Assembly (NCBI GenBank): GCA_963681505.1
Contig: OY811975.1
Location: forward strand, 5,199,490 to 5,263,489
Source: Eunapius fragilis
Lineage: Eukaryota; Porifera; Demospongiae; Spongillida; Spongillidae
DNA: 64,000 bases
Direction of reading: 5' to 3'
In this document: positions 22,596 through 33,070 of the stretch, in pieces
Layout: each line of letters begins with the position of its first letter
Position numbering within the stretch: the stretch's first letter is position 1
Program-made: the position numbers and the translations under genes
The notes under the pieces: generated by a model
Databases searched by the model: none
Told to the model about the DNA's origin: nothing
The model's input: the letters and a program-made list of their open reading frames with translations, nothing else

Positions 22596-23752
22596 CAGAG
22601 GCGGATCCAGGGGGGGTTGCAACCAGTGGCGGATCTACCATAGAGTTGGGGGGGGCGGCCGCCCCCCCCATCGATATAAAATGCCGCCCCTATTATTAAA
22701 TTGCCGCCCCCCTTCACACTACGACATACACATGAACACTACGCGTGTCACTGTGTTTCCACATCGCGGTGATGTAATCCACTCGCAGCTGTCGGGAATC
22801 GTGTCTACTACGGTTAAAATAGTTATTGTTATTTGTTAAATCTTTATTATGAATTATCAGATCCTGAATGATAATTGATAATAAAAGTCCCGACAAATTA
22901 TAAACAATAATAAAATCATGCCTGTTTTTAAAAATAATTAAGTTATATATAGCGTGCATGGATGCGTGAAAGGTTAATTTATGACGAGCCCCAGAGTTCC
23001 AGACCCAGTGTGACGTGGAAGGTAGGGGGACCGTGAGGGCCGCAGTGGCGGCGGAAGGGGGGGCTGGGGGGTCTCGAGCCCCCCCCCCCCCCCCCCAATA
23101 ATGACATAGGGGAGCTCAGCCCCTCCTAACCAAACAACAGTATAATTGTTATTCCGAGATCGCTCGCGTATATACCGTTATCAATTTATATAATGACATC
23201 CAGAAAAGTTTAGATCTGTCGCCATAGAAGACCGCTCGATGTAATTTCTTACCCCCCCCCCCCCATCCCCCCGCTGACGAAAGGAATATGGTGAACAAAT
23301 GCCCGCATTGAAATTCATGAATTTAATTATCCTCGCTTTTGGAAGCCGAAGCCCCCCCCCCCCCCCCCCTAAATCATATATACCTTCCGCCGCCCCGGAG
23401 GGGGGGGGGGGGGGGGGGGGGCAAGAGCGCGCTCCAAAATATGCCGCCCCTCCAATATAACCGCCCCCCCCATTGCCTTATTCCTGGATCCGCCACTGGT
23501 TGCAACCCCCCCTTTCAAACCCGCAATGAATAATTATCATTAGTAACAATTAAGCGAAGTAAAGATGGCTGAAATTCGTAATACAACTGCAGCTCTGCGA
23601 GCAAACAAACGTTTGTGTAGTGTTGACGTTGTGTAGTGCGCATGATATAATAAAAAAGCGTTGGCGGCTGGGGCTCCGCCCCAGACCCCTCCCCCGCTTC
23701 ATGAATATTAATTAGCAACCCTCCCTTTTCTGAAATCCTGGATCCGCCCCTG
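22596..23752. mobile_element. hAT-like element with 5-base duplication, split by a nested element
   Basis: The left end CAGAGGCGGATCCAGG and right end CCTGGATCCGCCCCTG are flanked by CAACT on both sides (22591-22595 and 23753-23757). The same ends and duplication length occur at 246-515. It is interrupted at 22624 by a second element. What remains of its own interior (about 23507-23735) has no transposase. Confidence 0.7.
22624..23498. mobile_element. hAT-like element with 8-base duplication nested in another
   Basis: Ends CAGTGGCGGATC and GATCCGCCACTG, flanked on both sides by GTTGCAAC (22616-22623 and 23499-23506). The 875-base interior is non-coding, with several long G or C runs and a further CAGTGGCGGCGGAAGG-type end at about 23045 whose partner lies near 23381, hinting at a third nesting level. 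An 8-base duplication is typical of hAT elements. Confidence 0.75.
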
Positions 23753-23759
23753 CAACTGC

Positions 23760-24279
23760 ATGTTATTTACAGCCACCTTTGTGGCTGTAAATATTGGTAC
23801 CGCAAAAAGATCACCAAGTTACTTTGAAGGCAGATGCATTTATTCCAACACCACCATGCCTACTCCATATTTTTTTGTGTCGCGCTTAATTGGTTTATAC
23901 ACGTCACGTTTGTACTCCGCCACTAGTAGCAGTTACGTTTATCAAACTGTCCTGTTTGATTTTGGAGCATTGTTGTTTAAACTTTAAATTAGATCGCGCT
24001 ATTACAGCGACCAGCGTGACTTAAGCGTCTATGGTAAGTTAACCTAGTACCTGTGCGGTTGTTACTAATTTGGCTTACTGTTTTGCCGTTTACTCTATTG
24101 TCGTCCGACTTGTTCCTCGATTTTGCCTAATACGGCAATGACTGTTATAGCGTGAAATTAGCTCTAAAACGGTGCACGTGATCGGATTTTTACTTCAGCG
24201 TTTTGAAAATGCTGCTATGAAGATGGTGGTAATTCCTATAGCAACGCGCTTGGCACGTACCCAATGTTGTATTATATAT
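23760..24279. other. Intergenic, no gene seen
   Basis: AT-rich; small frames lack any family feature. At the start, ACAGCCACCTTTGTGGCTGT makes a short hairpin (23770-23789). Confidence 0.35.
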
Positions 24280-24455
24280 ACAAGTAGATAAAAAATTTCT
24301 CTTTGAGAAATAGAGTGGGATGTAGGATTGGGAATGGTGGTGTAAAAAGCAAGGAAACAAGACACATTATGGATTGGTACCAGAATACAACTAGACGGTC
24401 CTACATTTAGCCAAGAACCATGCACTTTGAATTTCAATTAGCTAAATGTACCCGC
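24280..24455. mobile_element. Half copy of the ACAAG foldback MITE
   Basis: Matches the left arm of the 9811-10101 element from ACAAGTAGATAAAAAATTTC through GGTGGTGTAAAAAGCAAGGA to CCTACATTTAGC. The right arm is missing. Confidence 0.6.
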
Positions 24456-24929
24456 TATATCTTCTATTGTAAGATCCATATCTGTATGTAAAAGAAAAGT
24501 ACACCAAACTATATTCGCACCCCCATATTATGGTCTTGAATAGAACAACTGAACTACGATTCAGAGATTACCTTTATATATACTGCTGCACCTCATTGGT
24601 GGGAAAGTAAAAATAGTTGGCTTATCAAACCTGAAGTGAGGCTTCAAATGGACGTGTTAACATGGTTGCATTGCAATGCTGATAAAGTCCTCATACTTTT
24701 TTGGGTGATGAAAATTATCATTATTCCAATTGTCACTGAGTAATGAGTTCATACTTTGTAGTTTTCTCACATGTGGATTATAATAACAACAACTTAATCA
24801 GAGTTAGCATAAGGTATAGGCTTGATACCTTCCACAAAAATGCAAGTTAGCTACACATAACTACACCCTGTACCGTATACGCTAGCATACATGATTAAGT
24901 CAGTTCATATGCTACCATCGCTAATTCAA

Positions 24930-25193
24930 CTCAAATCATACCTAGCCTGTGCCGTACCGGACACAAGAACTTGCGCTTTAATACCAAACTACTAGCTAGT
25001 ACAATTATAACTACAAGTCTTATAGCGGCACAGTATCGCGGGTATACCTACAAAGTTTAACGCGCGTTTGTTTTGAATAGCAGGAACGAAACCGTAAGTA
25101 GGTATCTAACATGTAACGGGACTGGGTCGAGGAGGGGTCATTTGACCAGTTATTAGTCTCCAACAGTAGGGCATAAATGTCAAATCCCTTGAA

Positions 25194-25245
<52 letters not shown>

Positions 25246-25271
25246 GTTTGCAGTTACCATTGACAAGTGCA
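24930..25271. mobile_element. Truncated copy of the Harbinger-like MITE
   Basis: Aligns with 59650-59960: landmarks CATACCTAGCCTG, GGACTGGGTCGAGGAGGGGT and TTTGACCAGTTATTAGTC. It ends with TTGCAGTTACCATTGACAAG then TGCA before TAA. The poly-G run of about 50 bases (25195-25244) lies where the intact copy has 9-10 G. Confidence 0.6.
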
Positions 25272-25289
25272 TAATCTTCAGGCATAATC

Positions 25290-26570
25290 TTCAGTCTGAA
25301 TATAGCCATGCACGGTGTGTTTTGCCTTCACATGCAGCTAAACAACTGTCACATTTCTAATCTGGCCCCTCTCTTCGAATGTTGAGATGACAAGTTGAGC
25401 AGCACTAACTTTTATTATGCACAATGTTACTAAGGCACTGCCTAGCAACCACAACGATCACCTCAAATTATTTAAACCGACAATCACCATGCAGTTGCCT
25501 CTAAATGTGAAAAACAGTTAACGCCTCAAACCAGTGCTGTAAGTACATGGGTGCGCATCAAATAGAATACTAAACAGACGTACCCATGCAAATTGGTGTA
25601 GATGACCGGTAATATGGAGGGGCCAGAGAAGGCCTACTAGTAGCGCTGTATCTATTCTTCTACAACTTTTTTTTTGCTGCACCTAATCTAGCTCTCTAAT
25701 AATGTTTTACCAATTATTCCAATTGCAAATTTCTGGGTACGACTCTTGGTACTAATCACATTCCATGCATATGATTCGGCAGGAAGTATGCGGCTTTAGT
25801 AAACAGCAGGTGGTTGGCAGTATAAATAGCGCCTTCAGCAAATCACTTTTGCAGTGGTCACTAAATAGTTCTTTTGTGTAGCCATCGTTATTAGATTTAG
25901 CATCGAACGGTCATATTCGAACTACACGGTGAGCCGTGAGCGTCTTTCTCTCTATGTGTATGGAGGAGTATGTGTACAGTCATTAATTAGACATTTGACT
26001 AATTGGTAAAAGATGGTTCAAAAGCATGTTTGTACCAGCAGACTTTTAGCATCCCCCCCCCCCCCCCCACCACCCATCACCTATGCTTTGCGGTATACGC
26101 ATATGCATTCCCGTTCAAAAGCTTTGCGCGTTCATTTGTGGTACCTCCTTCAGCATACATGTACCTGCTCCTACATGCCTAATGAGTAGGGGGAGTCTGT
26201 GCCATTCCCGTTCGGGGCGTGGAAGCTGTTGGAGTCCCACACTTGGTAGCACAAGTTTTATCGCTTTCCCGTTCGCTTTGTTGAATTCGTCGCCATCGCG
26301 GGGATAGTCTCGTACCCTACATATGTATGGGCCTGGTAAATCGAGTCGCTAGCCCTTGTACACGGAATGTATGCAAACACTCAATCCAGACCATCGCGTG
26401 ACCGCATCAGATGGTTATCTAATTTTAGTAGCTATGGCAGCCGCAGCAGTTTACACCACAGTAACGGTTGAAACTGGTCAATGATTCAGAATATGATTTC
26501 TTACGCGTTTCGCTGGAAGTGAATCGTGTGCTTCAAATCCTACGGCTCATGTATACCTTCTATTGTTGTA
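25290..26570. other. Intergenic, no gene seen
   Basis: Unremarkable apart from a poly-C run at about 26053-26069. A frame at 26083-26307 has no recognised domain. Confidence 0.35.
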
Positions 26571-26575
26571 CTCAG

Positions 26576-26850
26576 GCGGGGGGGGGGGGGGGGATCGGTG
26601 GTGTCCGGACCCCCCCCCCCCCCCCCCTCATCCCCCAGATCTGATGATGAAAAAATTAAGTATCAATACTATTAACGAAAGCAATTAACAACACCCCACG
26701 TGATATAGCGTACGTATCATCAGTGCGGGACCCCCAAAAGCTTCCGCGCTTCGCGCGGGAGGGGCACATCCCCTCCCTCTGTTGATTATTTATGACGGAC
26801 CCCCCCCCCCCCCCCCCCCCCCCCATCCAAAATTCCTGTATCCGCCCCTG
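26576..26850. mobile_element. hAT-like MITE, degenerate
   Basis: A G-run start CAGGCGGGGGGG and an end CCTGTATCCGCCCCTG (right end near 26850) match the family at 246-515, with three internal poly-C/G runs. A clear target duplication is not visible. Confidence 0.5.
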
Positions 26851-26952
26851 GTAAGTACTAACACTGAATACGGTGAGCTACCGGAGAGCCTTCTATACGT
26901 TTTCTGGTAGTCCGTACGACACGGCGTTAGGTTAGGGTATCATTAGTAACTC

Positions 26953-26981
26953 CATAGATATTAGAGTATCTAATATCTATG
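26953..26981. mobile_element. 29-base palindrome, micro-element candidate
   Basis: Arms CATAGATATTAGA/TCTAATATCTATG around GTA. The flanks GTAACTC and GTAAAGC agree at 5 of 7 positions. It has the same end type as 2645-2666. Confidence 0.35.
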
Positions 26982-27046
26982 GTAAAGCGTGAAACTCATG
27001 GTGTGTACGGCGGGTACTGTGTATAAAATGGCCGATCTGGTGGGAA

Positions 27047-27070
27047 CAGAGATAAAATATATTATCTCTG
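27047..27070. mobile_element. 24-base palindrome with near-identical 7-base flanks
   Basis: Near-palindrome CAGAGATAAAATATATTATC then TCTG, flanked by GTGGGAA and GTGGGAC (6 of 7 match). The end CAGAGATA matches the 6708-8235 element. Confidence 0.5.
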
Positions 27071-27087
27071 GTGGGACTGGATCACAT

Positions 27088-27113
27088 CAGAGATAATATA
27101 TAGATTATCTCTG
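27088..27113. mobile_element. 26-base palindrome with exact 7-base flanks
   Basis: CAGAGATAATATATAG running into ATTATCTCTG, flanked exactly by ATCACAT (27081-27087 and 27114-27120). Its first 16 bases equal the first 16 of the 1.5 kb element at 6708. It lies 17 bases from the previous micro-palindrome. Confidence 0.6.
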
Positions 27114-27329
27114 ATCACATCGTCTAGTAGGTTTTTTATGGCTTCTACATCGTATAATAGTGATAGAACATCGTTTTATTGGGTGACGTGGAGGTCTTGT
27201 AATGCAGTGTTATGCAATAAAATTTTCGGTGTGCTCGAAGTTAAGAATGGGAAATTGGAAATGAGGTGCTTTATAACAAAAAGACACGAGACCCCCCCCC
27301 CCCCCCCCCCGTATCCGCCACTGCTTACG

Positions 27330-27850
27330 CAGGGTAGAAGAAGCTACTAGGGGTACCTCAGATTTCAGCCACCACAGGTATGTAAGATTCTATAATAAAT
27401 AATTAATTAATTTAACTTGGTGCCCCGCCCACGTTCATATATCCCCCCAAAAATTATCTGACCTCGAACTTCCGCCCTCGGCTCAATAAGCAGACAATGC
27501 TTAGCAGCTGTTAATAGATAGATTAACAGCTGCAGAACGTCAATGTTTTATTTAACATATGAACTTGTAATAGTCTACCATTTGAGAAGCTGGCTCAATC
27601 AGATGGCTTGACAATGTTTTCAGGTCTAGCCCTGTCAGACGTCAGTGGTTTTGTAGAACAATGATCCACTTGGTCTTTGAAGACAGCTTTGGGGCATGTT
27701 CCTCTTGCATAGCCCTAATCAGCAGAGGGATTCCTCTCCTCTCGTGGCCACTCCCAAGGTCAACTCCTCTGCCCCATCACCCGTTCCCAGAGTTGCCAAC
27801 ATTTAGAGCGAGTATAGCGTGAGATGATGAATAATTAATGACTAATTATT
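27330..27850. other. Intergenic, no gene seen
   Basis: Contains an imperfect palindrome CAGCTGTTAATAGATAGATT then AACAGCTG at 27505-27532 without flanking duplication. A hAT-type end, GTATCCGCCACTG, lies just before (27311-27323). Confidence 0.35.
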
Positions 27851-27970
27851 CGATCCTAACAAGCGGGGCGGGGGAGGGGTGGGGGGGTCCCCCTAGCGTT
27901 GGGCCAAATACGAGCATCAGATCCCCTCCAGCCCACATATTACGTCATCTACATAACATCGCCCCTCCAC
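27850..27970 (-). mobile_element. Probable LTR of the minus-strand gypsy element
   Basis: On the minus strand it begins TGTGGAGGGGCGATGTTATG and contains ATGTGGGCTGGAGGGGATCT. The LTR-like sequence at 41197-41322 begins TGTGGGACTGTTG and contains ATGTGTGGGCTGTAGGGGAT. It lies downstream of the integrase of the element at 28.2-31.1 kb, where a 3' LTR belongs. Its boundaries are approximate. Confidence 0.4.
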
Positions 27971-28176
27971 AATACGAAGTTAGATGTTCTTTATAAAATT
28001 CTTGAACCGAGTGGGTTCCCGCACAACTCGTCCGGAGCGTGTTAACACCCGGTCACTTCCAAGAGGTATCTCCACAGCGGCCGGAGAGTGTTGATTTACA
28101 GATGATCCTTCTATCTCGAGGCTTCTCCACCATCACAGGGAGCCCCAACGCTTACCTAGATAATCGGTTCCTCCCT

Positions 28177-31140
28177 TTAGATAGTAGTCACCCCTCTTAA
28201 TAGGTAGTCATCTCCAAAGCTGGATTCACCACAGGGACTGGTGGCTCCCTGACGGGTTGCTCTGACTCCTAACACTCGGTTCCTTCTCAGAAGTTGACCA
28301 TTCACTTCTACTATGTATGATCTGTCAAAGAACTGGCCCAAGCACCTTCCATTGTTCCATTGGGTCTTTTTAGCAATCCAGTCCTGCACCAAATCTGACT
28401 AATCCACTTGTATGGGTTTCAATTGCAGGCTCCTGTCTAGCTTGTTGCTTCCTTATTTTACGCTTCCGCATGTCTTCCTGGATCTCAGGCTTTAGTCTTT
28501 TTGAACTGATCACCAGGCCACCCCGAGTTCTGGTTTGGGCTTGATCCCATGCCAGCAGTGGGAGTATTTCTCCATTCTAACACTGCCAGGTAAGGATCAG
28601 GGCACATCTTCTAAAACCACTTGGCTATCTTTACTGCTGACTCGGTTTTGCCGTTGGACTGACTGTTATATGGGGAGGAAAAAGTGTGGGCAAACCCCCC
28701 AGGAAGGCACAAATACTTGAAATTCATGGGCCATGAATTGTGGTCCTCCATCACTCAGAACCACCACGGTAATCGCATGACGGGCAAACTGTTCCTTAGT
28801 TGCATCTGTCATATCTGATTCTAGAGTGCTGGATAGTGGACATATCTCAAAGAATCTGTTAAATAGTCAACGATTATCAAGCAGTCTTTACCTTTGCTCC
28901 TGAACAGGTCTAGCCCATGGCTGTTCTGGAATCTCATGTGCTCTGAGATTTTGTTTGGTTTGTGCTGGCAGGTTCTCTTCACAAACTGGACAGGTTTTGG
29001 TAACCCGCTTGATGTCTTCCAACATGCCCAGCCAGTAGACTACATCTCAAGCTCGGTGGAAAGTAGACTGTTGACCATGGTAACTGGAGTGAAGACAGCG
29101 CAAGAACTCTGCTCTCAGTGAACTTGGTACTTGACCACCTTTGTAGTTAACACCTCCCTGAAATTCCTGTACTTATGAACATTCTTGGGTATCACATCTA
29201 TCTTGTTTCTTGTTCACAGACAACCTTCCGGAGTTCCATCTGTTCTACTTCCTTCTTTGCTGCTTCCTTCACAGCTCTCAGTCGCCTGTCACTTATTGGG
29301 ATGTAATCCCTCTCAGCAATCACTTTGAGTTCATGGAGTAAGGCATCTTACAATCCCAATGAAAAACCTCATCCTCCTAGTGTTCTACAGGAGCTCTTGA
29401 CAGGGTATCTGCCACCACTTATCGTGAATTAGGAATATACACAATGCTCAAATTATACCTCTGTAACTGCAACTGCATCCGTTGGAGATGTCTCGGAGCT
29501 CTTCAAGACGATCACTTCCAAGGGCATATGGCCTGTTTCAACATGCAGTCACCCTCTTGCTTTTTATGTATTGGTCAAATTTTTGGAAGGCAAAAACTAC
29601 TGCCAAGCACTCTAACTCCAGTGCTACGTAGTTGTCTTCGCTTTTGGTTAGTGACCGGGAGACTGAGATGACCAGATGTCCTACTTTTAAAAGTGTATAA
29701 AGCCCCAACACCTTCTGTGCTAGCATCGCATTGAATGACAACTGGTTTACGAATATTGTAGAAGTTCAGAAATTGCTCTTGGCTGATCATATCCTTTAGG
29801 CTCTGGAATGCAGACTTTTTTTGCCTCAGACAACTGGAACTCTGCATCTCCTTCAGTAAGGCGGGGAGAGGTTCACTAGTAGCAGACAGCTGGGGCATAC
29901 CTAGAAAATGATGCACAGATTGCAAGGACCTAGGCTCGGGCATTTTCTTGACAGCTGCCACTTTAGCTGGATCTGGCCTCAGTCAATTGATGGAAATGTG
30001 GTGCCCAATGTAGACAAGCTCTGTTAGATGCAAGTGCGCAGTTTGTCCATATTGAATTTCAACTTGATCTCTCTGGCCCTCTGTAAAAGAGCTTAACTAA
30101 CGTCTCGCCGTGACTTATTCTAGCCTCTTTTTCCATTGTCCCATGCATTTCCATAGACCAGTATATCATCAGCTACAACTTCCTCTCCATCCAGACTTCG
30201 CAGTGCTGATTGCAAACAACGCTGAAATTCTTTATAGGTGCCGAAGACAACCCAAAAGGTAGACGCAACCGCCAATACCGTCCATTATGACTCCAAAAGG
30301 TTGTTAAATAACTACTCCTCTCTGTTAGCTTGACATGAGAAGGAATCCATCCTTGGCATATAATAAACTGAAGATCTTAGCATCTTTCAGCTTCAGCAGA
30401 ACATCATCAAGGGTCGGCATGTTAAAATGATTTTGCCTCACTGCCCTGTTTAAATCATGAGGGTCAGACACACACATATACTTGATTCTTGTCCGCCTTC
30501 CAGACAGCTGTTAGATTGCTGATCCATTCAGTTGGACATTCCACTGGTGCCAAAGTCCACATTGTACTAGTGATCTGATCTTCTCTTCCACTGCTGATTT
30601 CATCATGTGTGGGACTTTCCTTGGTCTATTTTTGACAGGTGATATAGCACTGTCCAACTCTATATCATATTCCCCAGTCAGGCACCCTATATATACCACT
30701 GAAAAGATCCGAGTACTCACAAAATCTGGAACGTGTGAGCTACTGACCTGAGTTTACAATGCATACCTCCTATGTGTTGTACTTCATTAGTACCAATGAT
30801 AAACAGGTGTCCAAAGACAGCAGCGAATGATGCTTGGTGTCCAGAACAACTGTGACAAGGCTTGACCTGCCAAATGCAAATTAAGTACACATTTCTATCG
30901 ACCTTCACACCGAGCCATCACACATGGCCAGCATTATACTGCTGTAATCCAATTGGGGTTTTCCCAACTTCCGGTAGTTCCCCTATGTGATAACATGTTA
31001 CATGTTGCTGCTGAGTTCAATTGGCAAGTGAGTTTCATTGGTGATCGTTTCTTTACTGACACGGAGAGTACTGCTAACAGCTTCCTCCCTAACTTTTCCA
31101 CCTTGACAAGAAGACGCTCTTCTTCATCTCTCCCGTTCTC
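28177..31140 (-). pseudogene. Decayed Ty3/gypsy pol: protease, RT, RNase H, integrase
   Basis: Read on the minus strand: a retropepsin-like site near 30990-31030 where the expected DTGATCN-type motif is degraded to NSAATCNM; an RT start IELDSAISPVKNRPRKVPH (about 30660-30600); APVECPTEWISNL and SDPHDLNRA (about 30540-30435); an RNase H/connection region with VQCDASTEGVGA and a LELECLAVVFAFQKF stretch (about 29750-29580); an integrase core in pieces (about 29000-28600); and an integrase tail with DRSYIVEVNGQLLRRNR (about 28330-28260). Many stops and shifts. The order is the standard gypsy order. The catalytic protease Asp is lost, so the element is dead. Confidence 0.8.
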
Positions 31141-31152
31141 CACCATGTGCAG

Positions 31153-31600
31153 TGACGTCCACATGAGGGGGTGGGGGGGGGGGGGGGGGGGGCATTTGGG
31201 GCAGATGACCCCCCCTTCTTTATGGTGCCCCCCCCCCTTTCCCACTTTATTTCACCCCCCCCCCCCCCACACACACACACACAAACACACGCACACAATC
31301 CTCATCAATTAATTAAGCGCCTCTGTCTGGGCCAGTTATATTTGTGTGAAGTTACCGCCCGTATTACATCATTCACAAATATATCGTTGGTTTCGAATAC
31401 AATGTCGAACACAAAGCAAAAGCTAAGCGGGGCTGAGAATCGAAAATCGAAGTTGCAACAACAACTGCATTTAAGTGCGCAATCTAAAGTCGTTTTTTGC
31501 CCCATCAAAATCGACGGCGTCAATTACAAATCCATCTATTTCTCTCATACCATCCAGGGGTGCAGCCCCCCTCCCCCCTTCCCCCAAATATGATGAAGGA
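31153..31600 (+). mobile_element. hAT-like fragment with N-terminal transposase remnant
   Basis: A CAGTGACGTCCACATGAGGG end (31153) and long G/C runs are followed on + by a frame (about 31399-31520) reading MSNTKQKLSGAENRKSKLQQ. This resembles the start of hAT transposases of the zinc-finger MYM / DUF4371 type, which begin with a KxLSGAxxRK motif. Only this N-terminal piece is present. Confidence 0.4.
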
Positions 31601-31785
31601 CGGGCAGATCCCCCCCCCCCCCCATAATTGTGATACACCTTAAAATGAATAAGCGTTAGCGGTGTGGTTCAAGTAATGTGAGTTTTGAAAAAAAAAGTAT
31701 TATTTATTCATATTCAACGTATCCATTAATATATATTTTTAATCAAGATAAATATTAAACACAAATCACAAAACAACATACTAAC

Positions 31786-32060
31786 TCAAATGGATTCCTG
31801 ATGAGGGCATGAAAGTCTGCACAAAATAGCCCTCACATTTGCCCTAACTAAATGAAGATTGAGCCGGCCATACAGCTTAGATAATACCCTAGACTTGGGT
31901 CTGGATGAAGAAGTGGCTAGGCGTGAGGTTAACATGGAAAACGCCTCCAAAGCCTCCTTCCCCCATGCTCCGCATGCTTCCACTACCAGATCCACCCAAG
32001 ATCGCTACAATTAACATCGATATCTTTAGCCTCATGTTTTCGGAGCTCAGTGTCATGTGC
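31786..32060 (-). pseudogene. Non-LTR retrotransposon protein, C-terminal fragment
   Basis: Minus-strand reading gives AGAAAHDTELRKHEAKD, then GWI, then LVVEACGAWGKEALEAFSML and SKLYGRLNLHLVRANVRAIL. The pattern PLVVE-GAWGKEA...LYGRLNL-LVRAN is the conserved C-terminal module of a reverse-transcriptase protein found in many copies in marine invertebrates. A frame shift lies near 31995. At least four related fragments lie in the window. Confidence 0.6.
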
Positions 32061-32150
32061 AGCTGCTCCAGCAGTTACCCCCCTTCAGAAAGAATTTCGG
32101 AGTTTTAGCGGTGCCTATTAATAATACTTTTAATAAACATACCTATGTAA

Positions 32151-32435
32151 ACAAGTAAAGAAAAACATTCTCTAACGAGAAAGTTGGTGGGATATAGGAA
32201 TTGGAGGCAAAGGTGGTGTAAAAAGGAAGGGAACAAGGTTTCTGGAAAAGAAAAATGAGACAAAAATCCTATATTTAGCACATGTACATGTAACAACCAT
32301 AAGAAGTGCTAAATATAGGATTTTTGTCTCATTTTTCTTTTCCAGAAACCTTGTTCCCTTCCTTTTTACACCACCTTTGCCTCCAATTCCTATATCCCAC
32401 CAACTTTCTCGTTAGAGAATGTTTTCTTTACTTGT
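32151..32435. mobile_element. Foldback MITE, ACAAG family, near-perfect copy
   Basis: 285 bases with arms of about 130 bases that are almost exact complements, beginning ACAAGTAAAGAAAAACATTC and ending GAATGTTTTCTTTACTTGT. The arm sequence differs from the 9811 copy at many positions, yet the two arms of this copy agree with each other. Confidence 0.85.
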
Positions 32436-32771
32436 TTCCTCTATTTTTTTATTGTCATTTTTTTATCGATTATTAATGCCGGCAAGTGTCCCCCCCCCCC
32501 CCCTCGTTACAATTACCGTCATGAGCAGACGTCCGCTTTTGTTTGGGATCACTGTAAGGAACGCGGGAGAATTCTAACTCGTCGGTCTCGTTGTTTAGCT
32601 TTCCTCTTTTGATTCTAAATATACGTAAATGTCGCCATGGGAACGCTTCTATTTAACACTACGCATTACGTAATGATTACGTATGTCAGTTTTATGCTTT
32701 TTCATACATCTGATACTTGAAGATGTCCTTCCAGGAGATTCTAAAGCGATTGATATAATTGGCGCTCTTTA

Positions 32772-33070
32772 AAACCATACCTATCCCGAGTTGTACTCAC
32801 CCGAGAAGAAGACGACGACGACGACGACGACGGAGAAGATTTGGCCTGGGGACGAGGTAAAACACGAACTTCTTTGTTCTCTTAAAGCAAACAGTTTGAA
32901 GACTGGAACAAAACATTAAAATGACCGTCTTTGCCTTTTGGTTCGATAGCAACAAAGAGCAACACTATCCGTTTCTCGGTACGCGAGTTATACGCGGGTC
33001 GCGTTTTTTTTAATGATTTCACGACCCGGGTCAATTCCTATATAGGAACTACTATCGTAATTCCTGATAT
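32772..33070 (+). repeat. Dispersed repeat, copy 2
   Basis: Aligns with the minus strand of 6240-6541 (see there). It contains a (GAC)n-like stretch at about 32810-32832 where copy 1 has CTTGTT repeats. It abuts the pogo-like element. Confidence 0.5.

Noticed and set aside
27505..27532. 28-base palindrome CAGCTG...CAGCTG as a further micro-element
   Set aside because: Ends differ from the CA(G/T)AGATA type and the flanks show no direct repeat.
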